Below, one piece after another: positions 35,425-42,384 of a stretch of DNA of 64,000 nucleotides. A program made the position numbers and the translations under genes. How positions within the stretch are numbered: the first letter of the stretch is position 1; the number at the start of each line of letters is the position of its first letter. The notes under the pieces were generated by a model. The model saw nothing but the letters and a program-made list of their open reading frames with translations, ran no database searches and had not been told where the DNA came from. The stretch comes from Enterocloster bolteae (GTDB lineage: Bacteria > Bacillota > Clostridia > Lachnospirales > Lachnospiraceae): positions 4,650,001 to 4,714,000 of the forward strand of contig NZ_CP022464.2 in NCBI RefSeq assembly GCF_002234575.2, in the 5' to 3' direction.

Positions 35425-36852
35425 CTACTGGGTAATCAGCACGGCAGCACCGTCCATGAGATGGGGTCCCGGATTGGTGATAACCTGCATTCCCTCCTCC
35501 AGCACTGTACCGTCTGTGGGAATGACCTCTACCACCACGTCGCCGTCCACTCCCATGGTCACAGGTATTCGTTTAACCTTCATATCCTGCACAATGGCTA
35601 TGTATGTCACTTCCCCGTCGTCAAAAAGCGCCGATGAGGGAACGACGAAAACATCCTTTGCCTCCCTGATTAAAAGTTCTGCTTTTGCCGTTATTCCCGC
35701 AATAAGCTTTGAGCTTCCACCGTCCACCCGTATGGTAGTGGGAATAACCCTCTCCGTGGATCCGCCGCCTTTTTCCTCGCCTGTGGGCGATATCTTTACG
35801 ACCTCGCCTTCTGCAGTCTCACCGTCCAGGATATCCGCTGTGATGGTCGCCATCTGTCCCACCTTTACCTTGCCGATGGAAAACTCGCTTACCTTGATTT
35901 CCAGCTCCAGCTGCTCCAGATTCTCGATGCTGAGAATAGGTTTATCATCCTCCACCTTATCCGCAAACTGGCCCACCTTGGAATTGACACGGACCACAGT
36001 GCCGTCAATGGTGCTCTTTATCTGGGTATTATCCAGTTCTTCTTTTTTCTTTTCCAAATCAAAGGCTGCGTTCTGTATCTGTATGCCGTAGGACGAATCT
36101 GCAACGCCTCTCCCATTCTCAACCGTATAGCCTTCCATCTGCCTTCTGGCATCATTCAGGGCATTGGCGCTGGCTTCCAGCTCCATCTGTGAAATGTCGC
36201 CGGTGGCAAAGAGCTGGCTGTTCCTGCTGTGATCCAGGCTGGCCTTCTGGAAATCCTGGACCGCCTTTTCGTATCCAAGGGCTGCTTCCTTATCTTTTTC
36301 CTGCTTATTAGCCACCGCAAGGTCGTAGGCGTTCTGGGCAATCTGCACTTCCCGCTCCAGATCCGTGCTGTCCACCACGGCCAGCACCTGTCCTTTTGTC
36401 ACGGTATCACCCTCCTTCACATTCATGGCAGTGATTTCCGCATGAATATTGGACACCACATCCACGCTGTCTGTGCCTGATACAGGACCGCTTACCGTAA
36501 GCTTTTCCTGAACGTCCTGTTTGGCAAGGGGCATCACGGCAACCGGGATCCCCAGATCCTTCTTTCCTCCAGACATACGGGAGAACCCAAACAAAACCAC
36601 TGCCGCCAGTACCAGGACCGTGATTATCTTGCGCTTACGGCTGAACCCCTTAAAGCGCCGGACGGGGTGAAAGCCTCCCTCCGATGACCGGTGTCCGGTC
36701 TTTTGCTTTTGCTTTTTCTTCTTTTTCTTTCCGTTTCCTTCCTCCTCCGGAGCCATCAGCTCCTCCACACGGCGGTCAATTTCCTCAGACTCTGAAATGC
36801 CTTCCAAAACCTGGATTTCCTCTAAATCACCAGCTTTTTTCTCTGTTCCCAT
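35425..36852 (-). CDS. MacA/HlyD-like membrane fusion protein
   Basis: 475 residues. A cytoplasmic start of about 75 residues is very acidic then very basic (KKKKKKQKQK), followed by one membrane helix (KIITVLVLAAVVLFGFSRMS), a split biotinyl-lipoyl domain (NVKEGDTVTKGQVLAVVDST and STIDGTVVRVNSKVGQ), a helical hairpin and beta-barrel domains (VFVVPSSALFDDG). Such adaptors join MacB to TolC in Gram-negatives. It is first in the five-gene unit, followed by ATPase, permease and two TolC-like genes. The charged cytoplasmic extension is unusual for MacA. Confidence 0.92.
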   Translation of the reverse strand: MGTEKKAGDLEEIQVLEGISESEEIDRRVEELMAPEEEGNGKKKKKKQKQKTGHRSSEGGFHPVRRFKGFSRKRKIITVLVLAAVVLFGFSRMSGGKKDLGIPVAVMPLAKQDVQEKLTVSGPVSGTDSVDVVSNIHAEITAMNVKEGDTVTKGQVLAVVDSTDLEREVQIAQNAYDLAVANKQEKDKEAALGYEKAVQDFQKASLDHSRNSQLFATGDISQMELEASANALNDARRQMEGYTVENGRGVADSSYGIQIQNAAFDLEKKKEELDNTQIKSTIDGTVVRVNSKVGQFADKVEDDKPILSIENLEQLELEIKVSEFSIGKVKVGQMATITADILDGETAEGEVVKISPTGEEKGGGSTERVIPTTIRVDGGSSKLIAGITAKAELLIREAKDVFVVPSSALFDDGEVTYIAIVQDMKVKRIPVTMGVDGDVVVEVIPTDGTVLEEGMQVITNPGPHLMDGAAVLITQ

Positions 36853-36878
36853 GACTCCCTCCTTAATACCAGCGGATA

Positions 36879-36901
36879 CTGTATTATTTATATTAATACA
36901 G
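36879..36901. promoter_or_regulatory. Inverted repeat upstream of the efflux genes, candidate operator
   Basis: Perfect eight-bp arms CTGTATTA and TAATACAG around seven AT-rich bases, 27 bp before the fusion-protein start. Placement between promoter and gene suggests a repressor site. Confidence 0.5.
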
Positions 36902-37227
36902 TTATATCACATATGGCATACTTATACAACAAAAAATAAACATTTGCGCCATTGCTGTTCATTTAATAAGGCTATTATATAGGTTTGCCATAAATATTTC
37001 ATCCTGTATTTTCATAACATTTCATAAATGAAAACGAAAGATTTACTTAAGCCTGCAAATAAAAAGTCAATAGGAAAATGAGAAATTTTCAAGATTTATT
37101 GTTGATTAAATTTCAGGTACAACAAAAGCTGACGTTAGATAACGATACTTTTGAAAACACTGGAAAATCAAGGTTTTTCGAGCGACGGACAAGCAGGGTA
37201 TTGTACTAAAAACTGAATACGACGCAG
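36902..37227. other. AT-rich spacer that should contain the left junction of the conjugative element
   Basis: No genes. Composition changes sharply from AT-rich chromosomal spacer to GC-rich element sequence near 37.2 kb. The element's left end is inferred to lie in this interval; without its right end I cannot define the attachment site. Confidence 0.5.
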
Positions 37228-37276
37228 AAGCGGCGTTTCTTACTCTCTACATGGGAGAACAGGAACGCCGCTTTTT
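37228..37276 (+). terminator. Rho-independent terminator at the start of the element
   Basis: AAGCGGCGTT and AACGCCGCTT form a ten-bp stem, followed by a run of six T including the stem end. It would stop transcripts entering from the left, or attenuate the initiator operon. Confidence 0.8.
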
Positions 37277-37286
37277 TCATGCCCTT

Positions 37287-37400
37287 TGTTACGCAGTAGG
37301 GGCAGAAAAAGCCTTGCTACAAGCGGTTTTCCGGGCGCGTATCTGGCGCGGAAAGGGATTTATACCTTATCCCCCGAAACCGCGCTTCTACTGCGTAACA
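37287..37400. repeat. 114-bp element with 13-bp terminal inverted repeats, copy A
   Basis: It begins TGTTACGCAGTAG and ends CTACTGCGTAACA, a perfect inverted pair. A same-length copy with the same ends is at 63293-63406; the interiors align without gaps (shared TTTCCGGGCG and TTATACCTT). No protein or known RNA is evident. It lies just before the initiator gene. Confidence 0.85.
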
Positions 37401-37426
37401 AATCCAAAGCAAAGGAGCTATGAACT

Positions 37427-38410
37427 ATGGCAGTTTTCAGAGTGGAACGAAACAAGGGCTATACCGTAATGAGCAACCACCACCTACGCAACAAGGAGCT
37501 TTCCCTAAAGGCAAAGGGGCTGTTGTCGCAAATGCTGTCACTCCCCGAAGATTGGGACTACACCTTGAAAGGCTTATCCCTTATCAACCGGGAGAAGATA
37601 GACGCTATCCGCGAAGCCATTAAGGAACTTGAACGCGCCGGGTATATCGTCCGTTCAAGGGAGCGCGACGAGAAAGGACGCTTGCGGGGCGCGGACTATG
37701 TGATATTCGAGCAGCCGCAGCCGCCTACGCCGGATTTACCTACATTGGAAAATCCAACATTGGATAATCCAATGCAGGAAAAACCAACATTGGAAAAACC
37801 TACGTTGGAAAATCCAACGCAATTAAATAAAGATATACAAAGAACTGACTTACCAAAAAAAGAAAAATCAAATACAGATTTATCAAGTACCCATTCCATT
37901 CCTATCCTTTCCCCTAACCCCTCTCCTTGCAGAGAAGCGGCTGCGCCGCCGGAACGGAAAGGAACGGAAGCGGCAGCACAGAGCGCAGTTGATATATACC
38001 GGGAAATCATCAAGGACAATATCGACTACCACATTCTCAAACAGGACATGAAGTTTGACAGTGACAGGCTGGACGAGATTGTAGACCTCATGCTTGAAAC
38101 CGTATGCACCGCCAGAAAGCGGGTACGGATTGCGGGGGACGACTACCCGGCAGAGCTTGTGAAGTCAAAGTTTATGAAACTAGACGGCGAGCATATCCGC
38201 TTTGTGCTTGACTGTATGCGGGAGAACACAACCAAAATCCGCAACATCAAGCAATATCTGAAAGCCGCCCTTTTCAACGCCCCGTCCACAATCGGCAACT
38301 ACTACACTTCCCTTGTCGCCCATGACATGGCAAGCGGCGCACTGTCACCGAAAAAGCCGCAGTACGGCGACCCGGACTATTATTCATGCAATGAGGGCGA
38401 AAGCCTGTAA
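37427..38410 (+). CDS. RepA_N/DUF6017-type replication initiator-like protein
   Basis: 327 residues; ATG with GGAG upstream. N-terminal winged helix (residues 1-90): NHHLRNKELSLKAKGLLSQM, GLSLINREKIDAIREAIKEL and RAGYIVRSR. The middle (about 100-165) is low complexity and encoded by 15-bp repeats. The C-terminal domain (about 185-310) has IYREIIKDNIDYHILKQDM, DEIVDLMLETVCTARKRVRI and RNIKQYLKAALFNAPSTIGN, typical of DUF6017 and the C-terminus of RepA_N initiators. Such proteins start theta replication in Firmicute plasmids; in this element it may support intracellular replication after excision. Confident of the family, less of the activity. Confidence 0.83.
   Translation: MAVFRVERNKGYTVMSNHHLRNKELSLKAKGLLSQMLSLPEDWDYTLKGLSLINREKIDAIREAIKELERAGYIVRSRERDEKGRLRGADYVIFEQPQPPTPDLPTLENPTLDNPMQEKPTLEKPTLENPTQLNKDIQRTDLPKKEKSNTDLSSTHSIPILSPNPSPCREAAAPPERKGTEAAAQSAVDIYREIIKDNIDYHILKQDMKFDSDRLDEIVDLMLETVCTARKRVRIAGDDYPAELVKSKFMKLDGEHIRFVLDCMRENTTKIRNIKQYLKAALFNAPSTIGNYYTSLVAHDMASGALSPKKPQYGDPDYYSCNEGESL
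37743..37817 (+). repeat. Five 15-bp iteron-like repeats inside the initiator gene, next to an AT-rich stretch
   Basis: Units start every 15 bp with consensus ACATTGGAAAATCCA; three contain the near-palindrome TTGG-A-W-AAT-CCAA (37745, 37760, 37805). They encode a five-residue protein repeat of the type TLENP. Bases 37818-37905 are strongly AT-rich. This resembles origins located within rep coding regions of RepA_N plasmids. Confidence 0.75.
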
Positions 38411-38441
38411 CCACCCACAACCACAAAAGGAGGATTTTATT

Positions 38442-38663
38442 ATGGCACAGAAAATGACAGGAGCATTGGTATTTGACGAGCGCACCGACCGTTACGACAT
38501 CCGCTTTGACTTAAACAGCTACTACGGGGGCTTGCATTGCGGCGAGTGCTTTGACGTATTCGTGCGGGGCAAGTGGAAGCCGACCCGGATTGAGTACGGC
38601 GACAACTGGTATCTTGTGGGTATCAGAGCCGAGGACTTGAACGGGCTGCGGGTGCGTATCTGA
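38442..38663 (+). CDS. DUF5348 element protein
   Basis: 73 residues from the ATG at 38442 with AAAGGAGG upstream; the frame is open further left but unsupported. The sequence GALVFDERTDRYDIRFDLNS and GECFDVFVRGKWKPTRIEYG is typical of DUF5348, a small beta-rich protein common in these elements between the initiator and pcfB. Function unknown. Confidence 0.85.
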   Translation: MAQKMTGALVFDERTDRYDIRFDLNSYYGGLHCGECFDVFVRGKWKPTRIEYGDNWYLVGIRAEDLNGLRVRI

Positions 38664-38704
38664 CCGCCGCCCCATAAAGAAACGCGAAAGGAGGACGCGA
38701 CAAA

Positions 38705-39181
38705 TTGCAGGACGAAGTAAACGAAAAGACCATAGCCCTTTACATCAAGACCGGGAAGCTGACCGCGCAGACGCTCCAAAAGGCAATGAAAGCCATACTG
38801 TCAAAGGGCAAAAAGCAGCTTGCAAAACCGCCACAGGGCAAGCAGAGCTTAAAGCAGCTTATGAAGCAGAACGCGGGCGTTTCCAACATTGAGATTACCG
38901 AGGGCAATATCAAAGCCTTTGAGAGTACGGCGAAAAAGTACGGTATCGACTTTGCGCTGAAAAAGGACGCGACGGAAAGCCCGCCCCGCTATCTGGTTTT
39001 CTTCAAGGGGCGGGACGCGGACGTACTGACCGCAGCCTTTAAGGAATTTTCCGCAAAAAAGCTGACACAGGAGAAAAAGCCCTCAATCCGAAAGCTGCTC
39101 TCTACCCTCAAAGAAGCTGCACAGGGCAGAAACGCGGAACGGGCAAAGGTCAAGAACAAGGACAGGGAGGTATCGCTATGA
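38705..39181 (+). CDS. PcfB-like (DUF3801) conjugation protein
   Basis: 158 residues from a TTG start with AAAGGAGG upstream. KTIALYIKTGKLTAQTLQKA, GVSNIEITEGNIKAFESTAK and RYLVFFKGRDADVLTAAFKE match the PcfB family. PcfB of pCF10 is a relaxosome accessory factor that contacts the coupling protein and relaxase. The last ~30 residues (KKPSIRKLLSTLKEA and on) are basic and resemble the tails of two other element proteins. It overlaps virD4 by 4 nt. Confidence 0.87.
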   Translation: MQDEVNEKTIALYIKTGKLTAQTLQKAMKAILSKGKKQLAKPPQGKQSLKQLMKQNAGVSNIEITEGNIKAFESTAKKYGIDFALKKDATESPPRYLVFFKGRDADVLTAAFKEFSAKKLTQEKKPSIRKLLSTLKEAAQGRNAERAKVKNKDREVSL

Positions 39182-40986
39182 AGCCGGAAATCAAGAAGCT
39201 GCTTATCCTAAATCTCCCGTATCTGCTCTTTGTCTGGCTCTTTGATAAAGTGGGCGCGGCTGTCCGGCTCTCCCCCGGCGCGGACGCAAGCGCAAAGCTG
39301 CTACATCTTGGGGACGGTTTTACCGCCGCCTTTTCCAGTATCGCGCCGAGCTTCCACCCGGCAGACTTAGCTTTAGGCATTGCGGGGGCGGTCATTGTCC
39401 GGCTGATTATCTACACCAAAGGCAAGAACGCGAAGAAATACCGCCGCGGGACAGAATACGGTTCGGCGCGTTGGGGCGGGGCTGACGACATAAAGCCGTA
39501 CACCGACCCGGTATTTGAGAACAATATCCCCTTAACGCAGACGGAACGGCTCACCATGAACAGCCGCCCGAAGCAGCCGAAATACGCAAGAAACAAAAAT
39601 ATCCTTGTAATCGGCGGTTCCGGCAGCGGCAAGACCCGGTTCTTTGTGAAACCGTCGCTCATGCAATGTACGTCAAAGGATTTTCCAACGTCGTATATCG
39701 TCACTGACCCGAAAGGAACACTGATTTTGGAAACCGGGAAAATGTTACAGCGGTACAAATACCGTATCAAAGTGCTAAATACGATTAACTTCAAAAAATC
39801 CATGAAATACAATCCCTTTGCCTATCTGCGGAGCGAAAAGGACATTTTGAAGTTAGTCAATACCATTATCGCCAACACCAAAGGCGACGGGGAAAAATCC
39901 GGCGAGGATTTCTGGGTGAAAGCGGAAAAGCTCTACTACACCGCGCTAATCGGCTACATCTGGTATGAAGCCCCGGAGGACGAGAAGAACTTCACGACGC
40001 TGCTTGAGATGATAAATGCGTCGGAAGCCCGCGAGGACGACGAGGATTTCCAGAACCCGGTTGACCTCATGTTTGAACGTCTGGAAGAAAAAGACCCGGA
40101 ACATTTTGCAGTCAAGCAGTACAAAAAATACAAACTTGCGGCGGGCAAGACCGCAAAAAGCATACTTATCTCATGCGGCGCGAGGTTAGCCCCATTCGAC
40201 ATTAAGGAGCTGCGGGAGCTTATGGAAACCGACGAAATGGAGCTTGACACCATAGGCGACAGAAAGACCGCCCTTTTCGTCATCATCAGCGACACCGACG
40301 ACACTTTTAACTTTGTCGTTTCAATCCTTTACACACAGCTATTCAACTTGCTTTGTGACAAGGCAGATGATGAATACGGCGGGCGGCTTCCCGTCCATGT
40401 TAGGTGCTTACTTGATGAATTTGCGAATATCGGGCAGATACCAAAGTTTGAAAAGCTCATTGCAACGATACGGAGCCGGGAAATATCCGCGTCAATCATC
40501 TTGCAGAGCCAGTCACAGCTAAAAGCCATTTACAAAGACAACGCCGATACCATAGTCGGCAACTGCGACACCACGCTTTTCTTGGGCGGCAAGGAGAAAA
40601 CCACCCTTAAAGAAATATCGGAAATTTTAGGAAAAGAAACGATAGACAGCTTTAACACGTCCGAAACAAGGGGGCGGGAGCTTTCGCATGGGCTGAACTA
40701 TCAGAAATTGGGAAAGCAGCTTATGACGGAAGATGAAATTGCAGTCATGGACGGAGGGAAATGTATCTTGCAGCTACGCGGGGTGCGCCCGTTCTTTTCG
40801 GACAAATTCGACATAACGAAGCACCCGAAATACAAGTACCTGTCCGACGCAGACCCGAAGAACGCCTTTGACATGGAAAAGCACCTTAAACGCCGCCCCG
40901 CCATTGTCAAGCCCGACGAGGTTTTTGACTATTACGAGCTTGACGCGGCAGACTTACAGGAGGACGCAGACCATGAGGAAACGTAG
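39178..40986 (+). CDS. VirD4/TraG-type type IV coupling protein
   Basis: 602 residues. Two N-terminal membrane helices (about 10-30 and 60-80) precede the motor domain: Walker A NILVIGGSGSGKTRFF, YIVTDPKGTLI, Walker B-like VRCLLDEFANIGQIP and ILQSQSQLKAIY (Gln-rich motif III). It recruits the relaxosome and pumps DNA into the secretion channel. The start overlaps the PcfB-like gene, fitting their interaction. Confidence 0.95.
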   Translation: MKPEIKKLLILNLPYLLFVWLFDKVGAAVRLSPGADASAKLLHLGDGFTAAFSSIAPSFHPADLALGIAGAVIVRLIIYTKGKNAKKYRRGTEYGSARWGGADDIKPYTDPVFENNIPLTQTERLTMNSRPKQPKYARNKNILVIGGSGSGKTRFFVKPSLMQCTSKDFPTSYIVTDPKGTLILETGKMLQRYKYRIKVLNTINFKKSMKYNPFAYLRSEKDILKLVNTIIANTKGDGEKSGEDFWVKAEKLYYTALIGYIWYEAPEDEKNFTTLLEMINASEAREDDEDFQNPVDLMFERLEEKDPEHFAVKQYKKYKLAAGKTAKSILISCGARLAPFDIKELRELMETDEMELDTIGDRKTALFVIISDTDDTFNFVVSILYTQLFNLLCDKADDEYGGRLPVHVRCLLDEFANIGQIPKFEKLIATIRSREISASIILQSQSQLKAIYKDNADTIVGNCDTTLFLGGKEKTTLKEISEILGKETIDSFNTSETRGRELSHGLNYQKLGKQLMTEDEIAVMDGGKCILQLRGVRPFFSDKFDITKHPKYKYLSDADPKNAFDMEKHLKRRPAIVKPDEVFDYYELDAADLQEDADHEET

Positions 40987-41143
40987 CGCAGAGGAAAAAC
41001 AAAAGCAGCTTGAACGGTTTTTAATGAATGTTGCGGAAGCCGCCGACGCTGCATTATGGGAGTATTGGCGGGAAAAGGAAGCGGAACACCGCCGTTTTGC
41101 AACGGAGTATGTCACGCGCCGGGGGCTTATCCCGCAACAGTGA
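40973..41143 (+). CDS. Small helical element protein
   Basis: 56 residues from the ATG at 40973, with AGGAGG upstream inside the end of virD4; the frames overlap by 14 nt. Highly charged helix (RKRSAEEKQKQLERFLMNVA, ALWEYWREKEAEHRRF). Small proteins of this kind are common next to the coupling protein in these elements. Function unknown. Confidence 0.7.
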   Translation: MRKRSAEEKQKQLERFLMNVAEAADAALWEYWREKEAEHRRFATEYVTRRGLIPQQ

Positions 41144-41167
41144 CAGCATGGCAGACCGCCGGGGGAC

Positions 41168-41270
41168 AGGGGAAGCTACACTTCCCCTACGCTGCCTTGC
41201 GGCAGCTACCCCTTTGTGAACTTGCGGGAAGCGAACACCTTGCTACGCAAGCTATTCACTTCCCGCAAGT
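41168..41270 (+). other. Cluster of three hairpins between virD4 and the Maff2 gene
   Basis: AGGGGAAG-N5-CTTCCCCT (41168-41188), GCTGCC-TTGC-GGCAGC (41191-41206), and ACTTGCGGGAAG / CTTCCCGCAAGT (41220-41270), the last with an inner CTTGC-TAC-GCAAG. No T-run follows, so these are not simple terminators. The rest of the 411-base gap up to 41554 holds one real terminator and no supported gene. Confidence 0.75.
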
Positions 41271-41448
41271 CTGAAAAAAACGTCCGGCAGCACAGCGGAA
41301 CACAGAAAGGAGCGATTGAAGCAATCACATCTATCCATACCGGCTACATGATACGCGCCCCCACTTTCCGGCGCAGTACACAGCGGCAGGAGCCGCACCC
41401 CTTACAACTGAATACCGCCGCGCCGCAGAACTTACGCAGCGCGGGGAC

Positions 41449-41477
41449 AGCCGCCTTTACCAGAGGGCGGTTTTTTT
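41449..41477 (+). terminator. Terminator or attenuator before the Maff2 gene
   Basis: CCGCCT and AGGGCGG form a GC stem (41451-41470) followed by seven T. It would reduce read-through into the secretion genes. Confidence 0.75.
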
Positions 41478-41554
41478 GTGCGGCGGCGACCATACGCTGA
41501 CCGCCTTTTGTCCGCTTGCCGGACAGCCGCAGACGCGGCAGAAAGGATATATTT

Positions 41555-41770
41555 ATGGCATTTTTCAATAGCGCAGTAGACGTTTTGCAGACCCTTGTTG
41601 TAGCACTTGGAGCCGGGCTTGGTATCTGGGGCGTAATCAATCTGATGGAGGGCTACGGCAATGACAATCCGGGCGCAAAGAGCCAGGGCATGAAGCAGCT
41701 TATGGCGGGCGGCGGCGTTGCCCTTATCGGCATGACCCTTGTACCGCTGCTTTCCGGCTTGTTCGGTTAA
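41555..41770 (+). CDS. Maff2 family membrane protein
   Basis: 71 residues from the ATG at 41555 with AAAGGA upstream. Two membrane helices (TLVVALGAGLGIWGVINLM and GGGVALIGMTLVPLLSGLF) flank a polar loop (GNDNPGAKSQG). Maff2 proteins precede the VirB6-like gene in Tn1549-like elements. Size and topology resemble a VirB2-type pilin or channel subunit; that role is inferred. Confidence 0.85.
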   Translation: MAFFNSAVDVLQTLVVALGAGLGIWGVINLMEGYGNDNPGAKSQGMKQLMAGGGVALIGMTLVPLLSGLFG

Positions 41771-41789
41771 GAAGCGCGGGTAAAGGCTT

Positions 41790-42384
41790 ATGCAGAGCAT
41801 ACTTGACGCGATTAACGAATGGATAAAGGAAATCCTCATAGGAGCCATAAACGGTAATCTGTCAACTATGTTCGGGGACGTAAACGAAAAAGTCGGCACT
41901 ATCGCCGCAGAGGTAGGGCAGACCCCGCAAGGGTGGAACGCAAATATATTCTCCATGATACAGACCCTTAGTGAAAATGTAATCGTACCCATTGCGGGGC
42001 TTGTCATTACCTACGTCCTATGCTATGAGCTTATCAGCATGGTAACGGAAAAGAACAATATGCACGACGTTGACACTTCCATGTTCTTCAAGTGGGTGTT
42101 CAAGGCGTTTGTGGCAGTCTACCTTGTGACGCACACCTTTGACATTACTATGGCGGTGTTCGATATGGCGCAGCACGTTGTTTCCGGCGCGGCGGGGGTA
42201 ATCGGCGGCAGCACAGAGATTGATGTTGCCGCCGCCCTTGCTTCCATGCAGAGCGGGCTTGACGCTATGGAAATCCCCGAACTGCTCTTACTTGTCATGG
42301 AAACAAGCCTTGTGAGCTTGTGCATGAAAATCATGTCCGTACTGATAACCGTTATCCTCTACGGGCGCATGATAGAAATTTACC
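41790..42384 (+). CDS. VirB6/TrbL-like channel protein, 5' exon
   Basis: The first 198 codons of a polytopic membrane protein: an amphipathic start (ILDAINEWIKEILIGAINGN), then helices at VIVPIAGLVITYVLCYELI, VFKAFVAVYLVTHTFDITM and LLLVMETSLVSLCMKIMSV. The frame reaches MIEIY and is then broken by a group II intron. Joining 42384 to 44973 gives IEIYLYCSVSPIPFATM and a 289-residue protein with no frame change. It forms part of the inner-membrane channel. Unspliced RNA would give a truncated protein ending at 42461. Confidence 0.87.

Noticed and set aside
37141..37227. Exact attachment site of the conjugative element
   Set aside because: The right end is outside the window, so no direct repeat can be tested; only an interval can be given.
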